This document shows positions 25,317 through 34,543 of a stretch of 64,000 nt of DNA, piece after piece. Position 1 is the stretch's first letter, and every line of letters begins with the position of its first letter. The position numbers and the translations under genes were made by a program. The stretch lies in NCBI GenBank assembly GCA_902470695.1, contig CABRHH010000012.1, positions 1 to 64,000 of the forward strand. Direction: 5' to 3'. The notes below the pieces were generated by a model, which was given only the letters and a program-made list of their open reading frames with translations, did no database searches and was not told the origin of the DNA. This stretch comes from an uncultured Collinsella sp. (GTDB taxonomy: Bacteria > Actinomycetota > Coriobacteriia > Coriobacteriales > Coriobacteriaceae).

Positions 25317-26810
25317 ATGGCATCGATCGATTCGCTTACCGCGGCCCAGATCGCCGCGGGCGTGGCTGCCGGCGCGTTCAGCGCGACGGAGGTGGCCCGT
25401 GCCGCCCTGGACGCCATCGAGGCCCGCGACGGGGATGTTCAGGCCTTTCTGCAGGTGACGCCCGAGCTCGCCTTGGAGGCGGCCACTCGGGTGGACGCCG
25501 CCCGCGCCGCCGGCGCGCCCCTGCCGCCGCTTGCGGGCGTGCCCGTGGCCATCAAGGACAACGTGAACCTCGTGGGCACGCGCACCACCTGCGCCTCGCG
25601 CATGCTCGAGCGCTACGAGTCACCCTTCACGGCTACCTGCGTGCAGCGCGTGGTCGAGGCGGGCTGCCTGCCGGTAGGCAAGGCCAACATGGACGAGTTC
25701 GCGTTCGGCTCCTCCACGGAGTCCAGCGCGCTCCGATGCACGAACAACCCCTGGGACCTCACCCGCGTGCCCGGCGGTTCGTCGGGCGGCTCGGCAGCGG
25801 CGGTGGCGGCGGGCATGAGCACGCTGGCGCTCGGCTCCGACACGGGCGGCTCGATCCGCCAGCCCGCCTCCCTGTGCGGCGTGGTGGGGATGAAGCCCAC
25901 CTACGGCGCGGTGAGCCGCTACGGCGTGGTGGCCTTCGGCTCCTCGCTCGACCAGGTGGGTCCCTTCGGCCGCACGGTCGAGGACGTGGCGCTGTGCATG
26001 AACGCGCTCACCGCCTGCGGCCGCGACCCGCTCGATGCCACCTCCCAGGAGTTCGCGCGCGACTTCACCGCCGCGCTTACGGCCCCGCTTGCCGGTACGC
26101 GCGTGGGCGTGGTGCCGGTCCTCATGGAGGCGGCCGGCCTGGCGCCCGAGGTCCGCGCCTGCGTCGAGGCGGCCGCTGCGGCCCTGGCCGAACAGGGAGC
26201 CGAGCTCGTTGAGGTCGAGCTGCCGCATCTGGACGCCGCCATCGCCGCCTACTACGTGATCGGCCCGGCCGAGGCGTTCTCGAACCTCGCGCGCTTCGAC
26301 GGCGTGCGCTACGGCTACCAGGAGCCCGGCTGCACCAACCTGGCCGAGCAGAGCGCCCGCTCGCGCGCCCACGGCTTCGGCGCGGAGGCCAAGCGCCGCC
26401 AGATGCTCGGCGCCTACCTGCTGTCCTCGGGCGTGTACGACAAGTATTACTATGCAGCCCAGAAGGCCCGCTCGCTCATCACGGCCGACTACCGGCGCGC
26501 CTTCGAGCGGGTCGACACGATTCTCATGCCAGCGAGCCCCACGGTGGCGTTCAAGCACGGCGAGCTGTCCGACCCCGCGCAGATGTACGCCTCGGATCTC
26601 TATACCATCTCGTGCAACATCGCCGGCACCTGCGGCATCTCCGTGCCGCTGGGCGCTGGGCGCGACTCGGGGCTGCCGGTGTCCGCGCAGCTGCAGTGCC
26701 CGGCGTTCGCCGATGACCGTCTGCTCACGTTTGCCGCGGCGCTCGAGCGCGCGTTTGCGCCCGCATCCGTGGCGCCCGCTTTCGCGGGGAAGGGAGGTGA
26801 GCTCGCATGA
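25317..26810 (+). CDS. gatA: Asp-tRNA(Asn)/Glu-tRNA(Gln) amidotransferase subunit A
   Basis: A 497-residue amidase-signature enzyme that releases ammonia from glutamine. The Ser-cisSer-Lys triad is visible as the lysine in PVAIKDNVN, the serine pair in GGSSGGSAAAV and the nucleophile region GSDTGGSIRQPAS. Length and motif order are normal. It overlaps gatB by ATGA. It is needed where GlnRS and/or AsnRS are missing, as in most actinobacteria. Confidence 0.97.
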   Translation: MASIDSLTAAQIAAGVAAGAFSATEVARAALDAIEARDGDVQAFLQVTPELALEAATRVDAARAAGAPLPPLAGVPVAIKDNVNLVGTRTTCASRMLERYESPFTATCVQRVVEAGCLPVGKANMDEFAFGSSTESSALRCTNNPWDLTRVPGGSSGGSAAAVAAGMSTLALGSDTGGSIRQPASLCGVVGMKPTYGAVSRYGVVAFGSSLDQVGPFGRTVEDVALCMNALTACGRDPLDATSQEFARDFTAALTAPLAGTRVGVVPVLMEAAGLAPEVRACVEAAAAALAEQGAELVEVELPHLDAAIAAYYVIGPAEAFSNLARFDGVRYGYQEPGCTNLAEQSARSRAHGFGAEAKRRQMLGAYLLSSGVYDKYYYAAQKARSLITADYRRAFERVDTILMPASPTVAFKHGELSDPAQMYASDLYTISCNIAGTCGISVPLGAGRDSGLPVSAQLQCPAFADDRLLTFAAALERAFAPASVAPAFAGKGGELA

Positions 26811-28489
26811 GGGAGCTCTCCGAGGTTCTGCAGGACTGGGAGGCCGTGATCGGCCTGGAGGTCCACACCGAGCTCACGACGCTTGCCACGAAGATGTTCT
26901 GCGGCTGCGCGCTGAGCCACGACGACGAGCCGAACACGCACGTGTGCCCGGTGTGCTTGGGGATGCCCGGCGCCCTGCCGGTTCCGAACGAGCGCGCGAT
27001 CGCCAGCATCGTGAAGGCGGGCCTGGCTACCGGCTGCCAGATCCAGAAGCGCTCGATGTTCTACCGCAAGCACTACTTCTATCCGGACATGGCTAAAAAC
27101 TACCAGACCACGCAGGGTCCGGTCGCCTTCGCCATGCATGGCCGGCTCGACTTGGAGGTTGCTGGGCGCGGGGCCGCCGAGCGGCCGGCGTGCGCCTTCG
27201 GGGCGGCCGAGGCCGCAAGCCTCGCCAGCGCCAGCGCGCATGCCGAGGGCCTTTCGCGCCAGATGGCCGAGGGGCTGCCCGAGGGCGGCACAGGTGCGCT
27301 GGCGGGCATGGCCGCCTACGACACCGCCGCGCTGGCGGTGCCCGAGCGCCACGAGGACGGCGGCTACACGGTGCCCATCCGCATCCTGCGCATCCACATG
27401 GAGGAGGATGCCGCCAAGATGGTGCACGTGGGCGGCGAGGAGGGCCGCATCGGCGGCGCGGCCGAGAGCCTGATCGACTACAACCGCTGCGGCACGCCGC
27501 TGATCGAGCTGGTGACCGAGCCCGACCTGCGCACGCCCGAGGAGGCGCGCCTGTTCATGGAGAAGCTGCGCCGCATCTTCCTCACCATCGGCATCTCCGA
27601 TTGTTCGCTCGAGAAGGGCTCCATGCGCTGTGACGGCAACGTGAGCCTGCGCCGTCGCGGCGATGCGGGCCTGGGCACCAAGACCGAGCTCAAGAACCTC
27701 AACTCCTTCAAGGCCCTGCACGACGGTCTGGCCTACGAGATCTGCCGCCAGGCCGAGGTGCTCGAGAGCGGTGGCACCATCTACCAGGAAACGCGTCACT
27801 GGGAGCCGAGCCGCAAGCGCACCGTGGTGATGCGCGTGAAGGAAACCGCCGACGACTACCGGCTGTTCCCCGATCCGGACCTGGCGCCGTTCGATCTCAC
27901 CGACGCCTTCATCGAGCGCTGCGCCGCCGAGCTGCCCGAGCTGCCGGACGCCAAGCGCGAGCGCTTCGAGCGCACCTTCGGCATCAAGCGCGCCGACGCC
28001 GAGCAGATCGCGGGCGACCCGGATACCGCGGCGCTGTTCGAGCAGGCGGCTGCCGGGCTTGCGGGCAAGGCGGCCCAGACCGTGGCGAACCTGGTGGTGA
28101 ACGAACTGCCAGCCTACCTGAAGACCGCCGCGGTGACGCTGGCGGATTGCGGTATCGCGCCGACGCAGGTGGCCTCGCTGGCCAAGCTGCTGGCCGCCGA
28201 TACGATCTCCAGCAACCAGGCGCACGAGGTGTTCTGCGCCATGGCGGAGGGCGGCGAGGACCCCGAGGCCATCGTGGACGCGCGCGGGATGCGCCAGGTG
28301 AGCGATGCGGGTGCGCTGCAGCCCATCGTGGACGAGGTGCTTGCGGCCTGCGCGGACCAGGCCCAGCAGTATCGCGACGGCAACCAGAAGGTGATCGGCT
28401 TTTTGGTGGGGCAGTGCATGAAGGCGAGCCGCGGTACGGGCAACCCCAAGCTCTTCAACGAGCTGCTGCGCGCGGCGCTATCCGAATAG
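26807..28489 (+). CDS. gatB: Asp-tRNA(Asn)/Glu-tRNA(Gln) amidotransferase subunit B
   Basis: A 560-residue GatB, the kinase/transamidation subunit. GLEVHTEL, zinc cysteines (CGCA...CPVC) and the C-terminal YqeY-like tail are intact. It is about 60-80 residues longer than usual because of an Ala/Gly-rich insertion at residues about 118-185, between LDLEV and YTVPIRILRIHMEED, where other GatBs have a short beta-hairpin. The insertion is in frame and the catalytic HMEED motif follows unchanged, so the protein is probably functional. AGGGAGGTGAG lies upstream of ATG. Confidence 0.95.
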   Translation: MRELSEVLQDWEAVIGLEVHTELTTLATKMFCGCALSHDDEPNTHVCPVCLGMPGALPVPNERAIASIVKAGLATGCQIQKRSMFYRKHYFYPDMAKNYQTTQGPVAFAMHGRLDLEVAGRGAAERPACAFGAAEAASLASASAHAEGLSRQMAEGLPEGGTGALAGMAAYDTAALAVPERHEDGGYTVPIRILRIHMEEDAAKMVHVGGEEGRIGGAAESLIDYNRCGTPLIELVTEPDLRTPEEARLFMEKLRRIFLTIGISDCSLEKGSMRCDGNVSLRRRGDAGLGTKTELKNLNSFKALHDGLAYEICRQAEVLESGGTIYQETRHWEPSRKRTVVMRVKETADDYRLFPDPDLAPFDLTDAFIERCAAELPELPDAKRERFERTFGIKRADAEQIAGDPDTAALFEQAAAGLAGKAAQTVANLVVNELPAYLKTAAVTLADCGIAPTQVASLAKLLAADTISSNQAHEVFCAMAEGGEDPEAIVDARGMRQVSDAGALQPIVDEVLAACADQAQQYRDGNQKVIGFLVGQCMKASRGTGNPKLFNELLRAALSE

Positions 28490-28515
28490 GGTAGAGCGGC
28501 AGATCCAAGCTGAAT

Positions 28516-28558
28516 GCGGGCGGGCACTCGGCCGATATGCGGCACGGTGCCCGCCCGC
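28516..28558. terminator. 12-bp GC-rich hairpin between gatB and a convergent gene
   Basis: GCGGGCGGGCAC (28516-28527) and GTGCCCGCCCGC (28547-28558) are perfect inverted repeats 19 bases apart. It sits between convergent genes and lacks a T-tract, like the hairpin at 3400. Confidence 0.6.
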
Positions 28559-28564
28559 GCGCAA

Positions 28565-29335
28565 CTAGCGCGTGCCGTCGCGTTCGGCTTCCTGCTTCTG
28601 GTAGAAGAGCTCCTCGATGTGGTTGAACTCGGCGGCAAAGCTCGACATCGGGCCGATCCAGGTGGCGCGCGCCGGGGCCCCGGAGCCCACGTAGGCCGTC
28701 TGCAGGCCGCAGTCGGGCTCGGGGAAGTCGCGCCGGGGGTCGTTGCCCACCATGAGGACCTCCTCGGGTGCGAGCCCCAGGCTGGCGAGCGAGGTGCGGT
28801 AGTAGGCGGCGCTCGGCTTGCAGCGCGTGGAGTTCTCCATGGTGGTGATGAGCTCGAAGGGCATGTCCAGCATGTTGCCCCAGCCCATGCGGCACTCGAT
28901 GCAGGCGCGCGAGAAGCTCGGGTTGGTGAGCAGCGCCACCCGCAGCCCGCGGTCGAGCGCGCATTCGACGGCCGCCGCGGCGCCCTCGCGCGGACGGGCG
29001 GCCACCACGGCGTCGTTCTTGTTCGGCAGCACGGTGCGCTCGTAGCATTCGAGCACGTCGGCGATCACGGGATCGGCAAGGGGGATGCCGCTGCGGCGCT
29101 TGATCGAGGCGTCGAAGAAGGCGCGGTTGGTGCGCTGGTCGTCCTCGGCGCGCGCGGCCTGGTTCAGCTCGAGCATGGCGCCGGTGAAGGCCGCGAGCAT
29201 GAAGATCGGGTTTTTGCGCCCCACCTGCGCCAGCAGGGAGGCCTCGTCTTTGGCGAGCATGGCGATGAACGCGCTCAGGTTGATGCTGAGCAGCGTGTCG
29301 TCCATGTCGAACACAACGGCTTTCAAGCGCGCCAT
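28565..29335 (-). CDS. HAD-family hydrolase
   Basis: A 256-residue HAD subfamily I protein: motif I FDMDDTLLS, an alpha-helical cap, motif II threonine in LLTNPS, lysine in CKPSAAYY and motif IV VGNDPRRDF. It resembles phosphatases acting on small phosphometabolites, and the substrate is unknown. AAAGGA upstream supports ATG at 29335. It is convergent with gatB and divergent from rpsA. Confidence 0.87.
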   Translation of the reverse strand: MARLKAVVFDMDDTLLSINLSAFIAMLAKDEASLLAQVGRKNPIFMLAAFTGAMLELNQAARAEDDQRTNRAFFDASIKRRSGIPLADPVIADVLECYERTVLPNKNDAVVAARPREGAAAAVECALDRGLRVALLTNPSFSRACIECRMGWGNMLDMPFELITTMENSTRCKPSAAYYRTSLASLGLAPEEVLMVGNDPRRDFPEPDCGLQTAYVGSGAPARATWIGPMSSFAAEFNHIEELFYQKQEAERDGTR

Positions 29336-29807
29336 GGGCGGTCCTTTCTGCTGGGGTGGGCTGCGTGAAGATTAAGGGACTATTGTACCCATGCGCGCGC
29401 CCGCATCCGTTCGCATGTGCGCGATGCGCGGCAATTGCACACGCGTCCGCCCATTCGTACCGGGTAGAGCTAAAGGAGCCATCGAGCCGGGGCGAGGCCA
29501 GGGGAGGCGCCTGAGAGAGGGAAGATGCCCGGATGGGGGAAGGTGTCCGGGCGCGACGGTGTTCGGGCCAGGGAAGGTATCCGGGCGAGCGGGGGTGCCG
29601 GGCGAGGGGAGGCGTTCGGCCGCGACGGTGCCCGGGCCAGGGTAGGCATCCGGACGGCGGCGGTGCGTCCATCGACGCACGGGGGTAGGTGCGCTCGTGG
29701 ATATTCTGCGGAGCTTGCGCGCGGAGGCGGAGCGAGGCGGCGGGCGGCGTTTGCGCCATCCTGGTGCGCCCGTTCACGCCTTCGCCGTAAAAAAAGAAAG
29801 TTCGCCC
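29336..29807. repeat. Spacer with a 35-nt degenerate tandem repeat
   Basis: No gene is supported. Four units start at 29535, 29571, 29606 and 29640 (36, 35, 34 and about 31 nt). Each has the plan GGGGAGGY-RTCCGGGCG-CGACGG-TGCCCGGGCCA. A fainter copy precedes them from about 29500. The region lies between a HAD gene and rpsA and upstream of the rpsA promoter. Confidence 0.6.
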
Positions 29808-29836
29808 TTGAAAACGCGGCCATTTCCACGTAATCT
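29808..29836 (+). promoter_or_regulatory. Candidate rpsA promoter
   Basis: TTGAAA (29808-29813), 17 bases, TAATCT (29831-29836). Transcription would start near 29843, giving a leader of about 144 nt before the TTG start of rpsA. That is long enough to hold a translational control element, which is known for S1 in E. coli. Confidence 0.6.
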
Positions 29837-29986
29837 ACTGTCCTGTGGATGTATGCGCATCCCATCCGTATCTGTCGGCCCCCGAGATGTTCCAAACGGT
29901 GTGCGCCTACCGGGTTTTCTCACCTGGGCGGCAACCATCTGCCGGTCCTAGCAATCGGGGCCCCAACGTTCGAAAGGGGTCCACCT

Positions 29987-31147
29987 TTGAGTGAGATTCA
30001 GAACTCGTCCATCTTCTCCCTCGACGATGTCAACGAGGAGGAGATGAACAGCCTCATCGACGGCACCATCACTGATTTCGATGAGGGCGACCTGGTCAAC
30101 GGCACCGTTGTGAAGATCGAGCGCGACGAGGTCCTGGTTGATATCGGCTTCAAGTCCGAGGGCGTCATCCCCGTCCGCGAGCTTTCCATCCGCAAGGATG
30201 CCAACCCCGCCGACATCGTCTCCATGGGTGATCCCATCGAGGCCCTGGTGCTCCAGAAGGAGGACAAGGACGGTCGTCTGGTCCTGTCCAAGAAGCGTGC
30301 CGAGTACGAGCGCGCCTGGAACCGCATCGAGGAGAAGTTCAACGCCGGCGAGAACGTCGAGGGCGAGGTCATCGAGGTCGTCAAGGGCGGCCTGATTCTG
30401 GACATCGGCCTGCGTGGCTTTTTGCCCGCCTCTCTCGTTGACCTGCGCCGCGTGAAGGACCTCACCAGCTACCTCAACACCCGCATCGAGGCCCGCGTCA
30501 TCGAGATGGACCGCAACCGCAACAACGTTGTGCTGTCCCGCCGCGTGGTGCTCGAGGAGTCCCGCAAGGCCGAGCGCTCCGAGATCCTCTCCAAGCTCAA
30601 GAGCGGCATGCGTCTCAAGGGCACCGTTTCCTCCATCGTGGACTTCGGCGCCTTCGTGGATCTGGGCGGCATCGACGGCCTCATCCACATCTCCGAGCTT
30701 TCCTGGAACCATGTCAACCATCCCTCCGAGGTCATCAAGGTCGGCCAGGAGGTCGAGGTCGAGGTGCTCGACGTCGATCTGAACCGCGAGCGCATCTCGC
30801 TGGGCCTCAAGCAGACCACCGAGGATCCGTGGCGCGCGCTGGTCAAGAAGTACCCGGTCGGCGCTATCGTCGAGGGCACCGTCACCAAGCTCGTGCCGTT
30901 CGGCGCCTTCGTCGACCTCGGTGAGGGCATCGAGGGCCTCGTGCACATCTCCGAGATGGCCAACAAGCACGTGGACCAGCCCATCCAGGTCACCCGCGTG
31001 GGCGAGCACGTCCAGGTCAAGGTCATGGAGATCGACCTCGACCGTCGTCGCATCTCCCTGTCCATGAAGTCCGCCGCCGAGACCCTCGGCGTCGAGATCG
31101 AGGTTGCCCCGCTCGAGGGCGAGGAGAAGGCGGCTGACGCCGAGTAG
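29987..31147 (+). CDS. rpsA: 30S ribosomal protein S1
   Basis: A 386-residue S1 with four S1 RNA-binding domains: GDLVNGTVVKIE, GENVEGEVIEVV, GMRLKGTVSSIV and GAIVEGTVTKLV begin the repeats, each followed by a DIG/DLG strand. Four domains is the shorter actinobacterial/Firmicute layout rather than six. The start is TTG at 29987, preceded by GAAAGGGG. No in-frame ATG gives a complete first domain. It binds mRNA leaders at the ribosome. Confidence 0.95.
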   Translation: MSEIQNSSIFSLDDVNEEEMNSLIDGTITDFDEGDLVNGTVVKIERDEVLVDIGFKSEGVIPVRELSIRKDANPADIVSMGDPIEALVLQKEDKDGRLVLSKKRAEYERAWNRIEEKFNAGENVEGEVIEVVKGGLILDIGLRGFLPASLVDLRRVKDLTSYLNTRIEARVIEMDRNRNNVVLSRRVVLEESRKAERSEILSKLKSGMRLKGTVSSIVDFGAFVDLGGIDGLIHISELSWNHVNHPSEVIKVGQEVEVEVLDVDLNRERISLGLKQTTEDPWRALVKKYPVGAIVEGTVTKLVPFGAFVDLGEGIEGLVHISEMANKHVDQPIQVTRVGEHVQVKVMEIDLDRRRISLSMKSAAETLGVEIEVAPLEGEEKAADAE

Positions 31148-31192
31148 CCTTCGGCTCCTTGCGCTGAGCGACCACACAACGCCTTGTGATGG

Positions 31193-31229
31193 AAGGCCCT
31201 CCGGGTTTCGTCCCGGAGGGCCTTTTTCT
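31193..31229 (+). terminator. rpsA intrinsic terminator
   Basis: AAGGCCCTCCGGG (31193-31205), loop TTTCGT, CCCGGAGGGCCTT (31212-31224) and a T-tract to 31227 form a perfect 13-bp stem with a U-run, 45 bases past the rpsA stop. Confidence 0.92.
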
Positions 31230-31270
31230 TGTCTGGCGGGGTTATAGGGAGCATCTCGCTTGATGCGGCT

Positions 31271-31375
31271 ACGGGGGAGAGCGTCTCGGCGCCGGGCCTC
31301 GCGCTGCACCGCCTCGAACACCTTGCCACATCATTGGCACGGGGAGGGCGCCTCGCCGCCGGGCCTCGCGCCACA
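31271..31375. repeat. Imperfect 37-nt direct repeat upstream of kup
   Basis: Copies at 31271-31308 and 31339-31375 share ACGGGG-GAG-GCG-CTCG and end in CCGGGCCTCGCGC. They are 68 bases apart. The rest of 31230-31481 shows no gene and only a weak -10 (TACCAT near 31430). Confidence 0.5.
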
Positions 31376-31481
31376 TCCGTCTAAAGAACTCTTAACGCGC
31401 TCCCTCCCTGCGCCCCGGTGCCGATGCGCTACCATACCGTCAATGCGCGAGGTCGCGCAGGATTGGATGACGGAGGCAGCT

Positions 31482-33737
31482 ATGGCACGATCGAAACACA
31501 ACCCGCACGTTGCGGGCGTTTCGCTGGCCGCGAGCGAGTGCGGCAGCGGCGAGGACGGCGGCCGAAAACGCACGCGCGCCATCCCGGTGTCGGTGGGAGC
31601 GGCCCTGGTGGCGCTGGGCGTGGTGTACGGGGACCTGGGCACCAGCCCGGTCTACATGACCAAAGCGGTGGTGTCGGGGCAGGGTGGCATCGCCGGCATG
31701 TCCGAGGACACGGTGCTCGGCATGCTCTCGCTTGTCATCTGGACCCTCACCCTGATCACCACCGTGAAGTACGTGCTGGTTGCCATGCGTGCCGACAACC
31801 ACGGCGAAGGTGGCATCTTCTCCCTGTATTCCATGGTGCGGCGTTATGCGCGGGTGCTGGCGATCCCGGCTATGCTCGGCGGCGCGGCGTTTCTGGCCGA
31901 CTCCATGCTCACGCCGGCGGTGGCCATCACGTCGGCGGTGGAGGGCCTGCGCACCATACCCGGCGCGGGCGATGCGGTCTTTTCGTCCCAGTCCACGCTC
32001 GTGATCATCTCGCTGGTGATTATCGGGGCGCTCTTCTTGTTCCAGCAGGCGGGAACCACCTCGATCGGGCGGCTCTTCGGCCCCATCATGACCGCGTGGT
32101 TCGTCTTCATCGCCGTCGCCGGGGTGGTGAATCTCGCGGCCGACTGGTCGGTCCTGCGCGCCTTCAATCCCCTGTACGGCATTCGCTTCCTGCTGGGACC
32201 CGAGAACCGAGCCGGGCTGGCGGTGCTGGGCAGCGTGTTTCTCACCATCACCGGTGCCGAGGCTCTGTATTCGGACATGGGGCATGTGGGCCGCGGCAAC
32301 ATCTACGTGACCTGGCCCGTGGTGAAGGTCGCCTTGGTCCTCAACTATCTGGGGCAGGGCGCGTGGCTGATTGCAAACCAGGGCACCCAAAGCCTCTACG
32401 GCGTGGAGGACCTCAACCCGTTTTTCGAGATGCTGCTGCCCGAGCTGCGGCCCGTGGCGGTGGTGTTCGGCGTGGTGGCGGGCGTGATTGCCAGCCAGGC
32501 CCTCATCACGGGCGCCTTTACGCTGGTGAGCGAGGCGGCGCGCCTGTCCTGGCTGCCGCCCATGCGCATCTTCTACCCGTCCGAGACTAAAGGCCAGCTC
32601 TACATCCCGCTGGTGAACACACTGCTGTGGGCGGGCACGACGGCGGTCATCCTCCTCTTCCAAACCTCCCATAACATGGAGGCGGCCTATGGGCTGGCCC
32701 TTACGGTGACGATGCTATCCACCACGAGCCTGCTGGCCGTCTACCTGTGGCATGTGGAGCGCAAACGCGTGCTGGCGGTGGTGTTCGCGTTGTTCTTCGG
32801 GACGGTCGAGGCGGCGTTTTTCGCCTCGAGCCTTACGAAGTTCTTCCACGGCGGCTACGTGACGGTGCTTCTGGCGGCGGCGCTTCTGGTGGTGATGGCC
32901 TCCTGGGAGACGGGCACGCGTGTGGAGCGCAGCCAGCGGAAGCGGATCGAGGTCGCCGAGCTGCTGCCGAGTTTCGAGCGGCTGTCGCGCGACGAATCGG
33001 TGCCGCTGATCGCCCAGAATCTCGTCTACCTCACGTCCGATACCGAGATCGGACGCATCGACCGCGACATCGTGTACTCGGTGTTCGCGAACCGTCCGCA
33101 CCGTGCACGGGCCTGGTGGGTGGTGACGGTCGTGGCGGCCAACGAGCCCTATACGCGCGAGTACGCGGTCGAGTCGTTCGGCAGCAGCGTGCTCTTCCGG
33201 GTGCGGATCAGGCTGGGTTACAAGGTGCACCAGCACCTGCAGGTGTTCATGCGTCAGATCATGCACGACATGGTGCAGACGGGCGATCTGCCCGCCCAGC
33301 TCTCCCCGTACCCCGATTTCGACGAGCCCGACGTGGGCGATACCCGCTACGTGATGGTGCGCAAGGTGCTCGAGCCGTCCAGCTCGATTCCGCCGCGGGC
33401 GCGGCTGGCCATCAAGGTGAAGTATGCGGTCTCGGCGCTTGTCGGCTCGCCGATCCAGTGGCTGGGCCTGGAATCGACCGAGCCGATTGTGGAGGCGGCC
33501 CCGCTGTTCGTGAAGCGTGCGCCGTTCGTGCCCTTGGCGCGCGTGCGCCTGCGCGGGCAGGTGCTGAGCCCGCAGGCCGAGGCCTACCGGGCGCAGGTGC
33601 GCGACGCGTCCCATTATCAGGAGCTGCTGCGTCAAATCGAGCGCGACATCCGTCATCCTGCGCGGGCGCACGATGATGAGAAGGCCCCGGTGGACGCGGC
33701 GGCCGTGCCGAATAGGCCAGATGACGAGAACGGATGA
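31482..33737 (+). CDS. kup: Low-affinity potassium transporter Kup
   Basis: A 751-residue KUP/HAK/KT proton-potassium symporter. The family signature VVYGDLGTSPVY lies after a Lys/Arg-rich N-terminus. About twelve membrane segments reach residue 450, followed by a long cytoplasmic C-terminal domain. ATG 31482 is chosen because GGAGG precedes it, and ATG 31467 is possible. It gives K+ uptake at ordinary concentrations, complementary to the Kdp system at 55-60 kb. It overlaps the following HAD gene by ATGA. Confidence 0.95.
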   Translation: MARSKHNPHVAGVSLAASECGSGEDGGRKRTRAIPVSVGAALVALGVVYGDLGTSPVYMTKAVVSGQGGIAGMSEDTVLGMLSLVIWTLTLITTVKYVLVAMRADNHGEGGIFSLYSMVRRYARVLAIPAMLGGAAFLADSMLTPAVAITSAVEGLRTIPGAGDAVFSSQSTLVIISLVIIGALFLFQQAGTTSIGRLFGPIMTAWFVFIAVAGVVNLAADWSVLRAFNPLYGIRFLLGPENRAGLAVLGSVFLTITGAEALYSDMGHVGRGNIYVTWPVVKVALVLNYLGQGAWLIANQGTQSLYGVEDLNPFFEMLLPELRPVAVVFGVVAGVIASQALITGAFTLVSEAARLSWLPPMRIFYPSETKGQLYIPLVNTLLWAGTTAVILLFQTSHNMEAAYGLALTVTMLSTTSLLAVYLWHVERKRVLAVVFALFFGTVEAAFFASSLTKFFHGGYVTVLLAAALLVVMASWETGTRVERSQRKRIEVAELLPSFERLSRDESVPLIAQNLVYLTSDTEIGRIDRDIVYSVFANRPHRARAWWVVTVVAANEPYTREYAVESFGSSVLFRVRIRLGYKVHQHLQVFMRQIMHDMVQTGDLPAQLSPYPDFDEPDVGDTRYVMVRKVLEPSSSIPPRARLAIKVKYAVSALVGSPIQWLGLESTEPIVEAAPLFVKRAPFVPLARVRLRGQVLSPQAEAYRAQVRDASHYQELLRQIERDIRHPARAHDDEKAPVDAAAVPNRPDDENG

Positions 33738-34423
33738 GGATGAAAGAGAATGCAACGCGCGCGCAGGCGCGCTTCAGCATCGAGCGGACCGGGACGGTGC
33801 TGTTCGACTTCGACGGGACGCTGGCCGATACCGGCGCGGCAGTTATGCGGATCGCCCGGGCGGTGGCGGGGGAGCGGGGGCTGCATGCCACCGACGCCGA
33901 GCTGCGCACCATGATCGGGCCGCCGCTCACCGACGGGTTCGAGCGGACCTTTGCGGTGAGCCGCGCCGAGGCGCTCGAGCTCACGCGCGCCTATCGCGAG
34001 ATGTTCTCCCGCGAGGTGCGCGTTGAGGACTATCCGCCGATTCCCGGTGCAGCCGACCTGCTCGACGCGCTCGAGCAGCAGGGGCGGCGCTTGGCGGTGG
34101 CCACCTCGCGCAAGGAGGAGAGCGCCCACGAGATGCTGCGTGCGCTCGGGTGGTTCGACCGGTTCGCGTGCGTGATGGGCCTGAACGAGGATGCGGGCCG
34201 GCTCACGAAGGCGGACTCGGTACGCGCCGCCTTGGCGCACCTGGGGATCGATCCCGGCGATGCGGTGCTGGTGGGCGACCGCCGAAACGACAGCGAGGGG
34301 GCGCATGCGGCGGGCGTGGCCTGCATCGGCGTCTATACCGGAGCGGCGGTGCCGGGCGAGCACGATGCGGCCGACGTTGCCTGCGACAGCCTGTTCGAAG
34401 TCGCACGCGTGCTGGGCGTATAG
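33734..34423 (+). CDS. HAD hydrolase, phosphoglycolate phosphatase-like
   Basis: A 229-residue HAD-IA protein with motif I FDFDGTLADT, motif II threonine in VATSRKE, lysine in LTKADSV and motif IV VGDRRNDSEGA. The two-helix cap and GTLADTG are typical of Gph/PpaX-type phosphatases. It is translationally coupled to kup (ATGA overlap). A functional link to potassium uptake is not evident. The start could also be ATG 33740. Confidence 0.88.
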   Translation: MRMKENATRAQARFSIERTGTVLFDFDGTLADTGAAVMRIARAVAGERGLHATDAELRTMIGPPLTDGFERTFAVSRAEALELTRAYREMFSREVRVEDYPPIPGAADLLDALEQQGRRLAVATSRKEESAHEMLRALGWFDRFACVMGLNEDAGRLTKADSVRAALAHLGIDPGDAVLVGDRRNDSEGAHAAGVACIGVYTGAAVPGEHDAADVACDSLFEVARVLGV

Positions 34424-34543
34424 GCGCGGCGCGCATCGGGGTTCGTTGCCATCGCGTGACGCGGCTGGGTCGTCGCGCGGGGGTTGCCCCATCTGGGTGA
34501 CAATGGTGTGCATGGATTCGAACCGCCCCTGAGGAGGAGTGTC

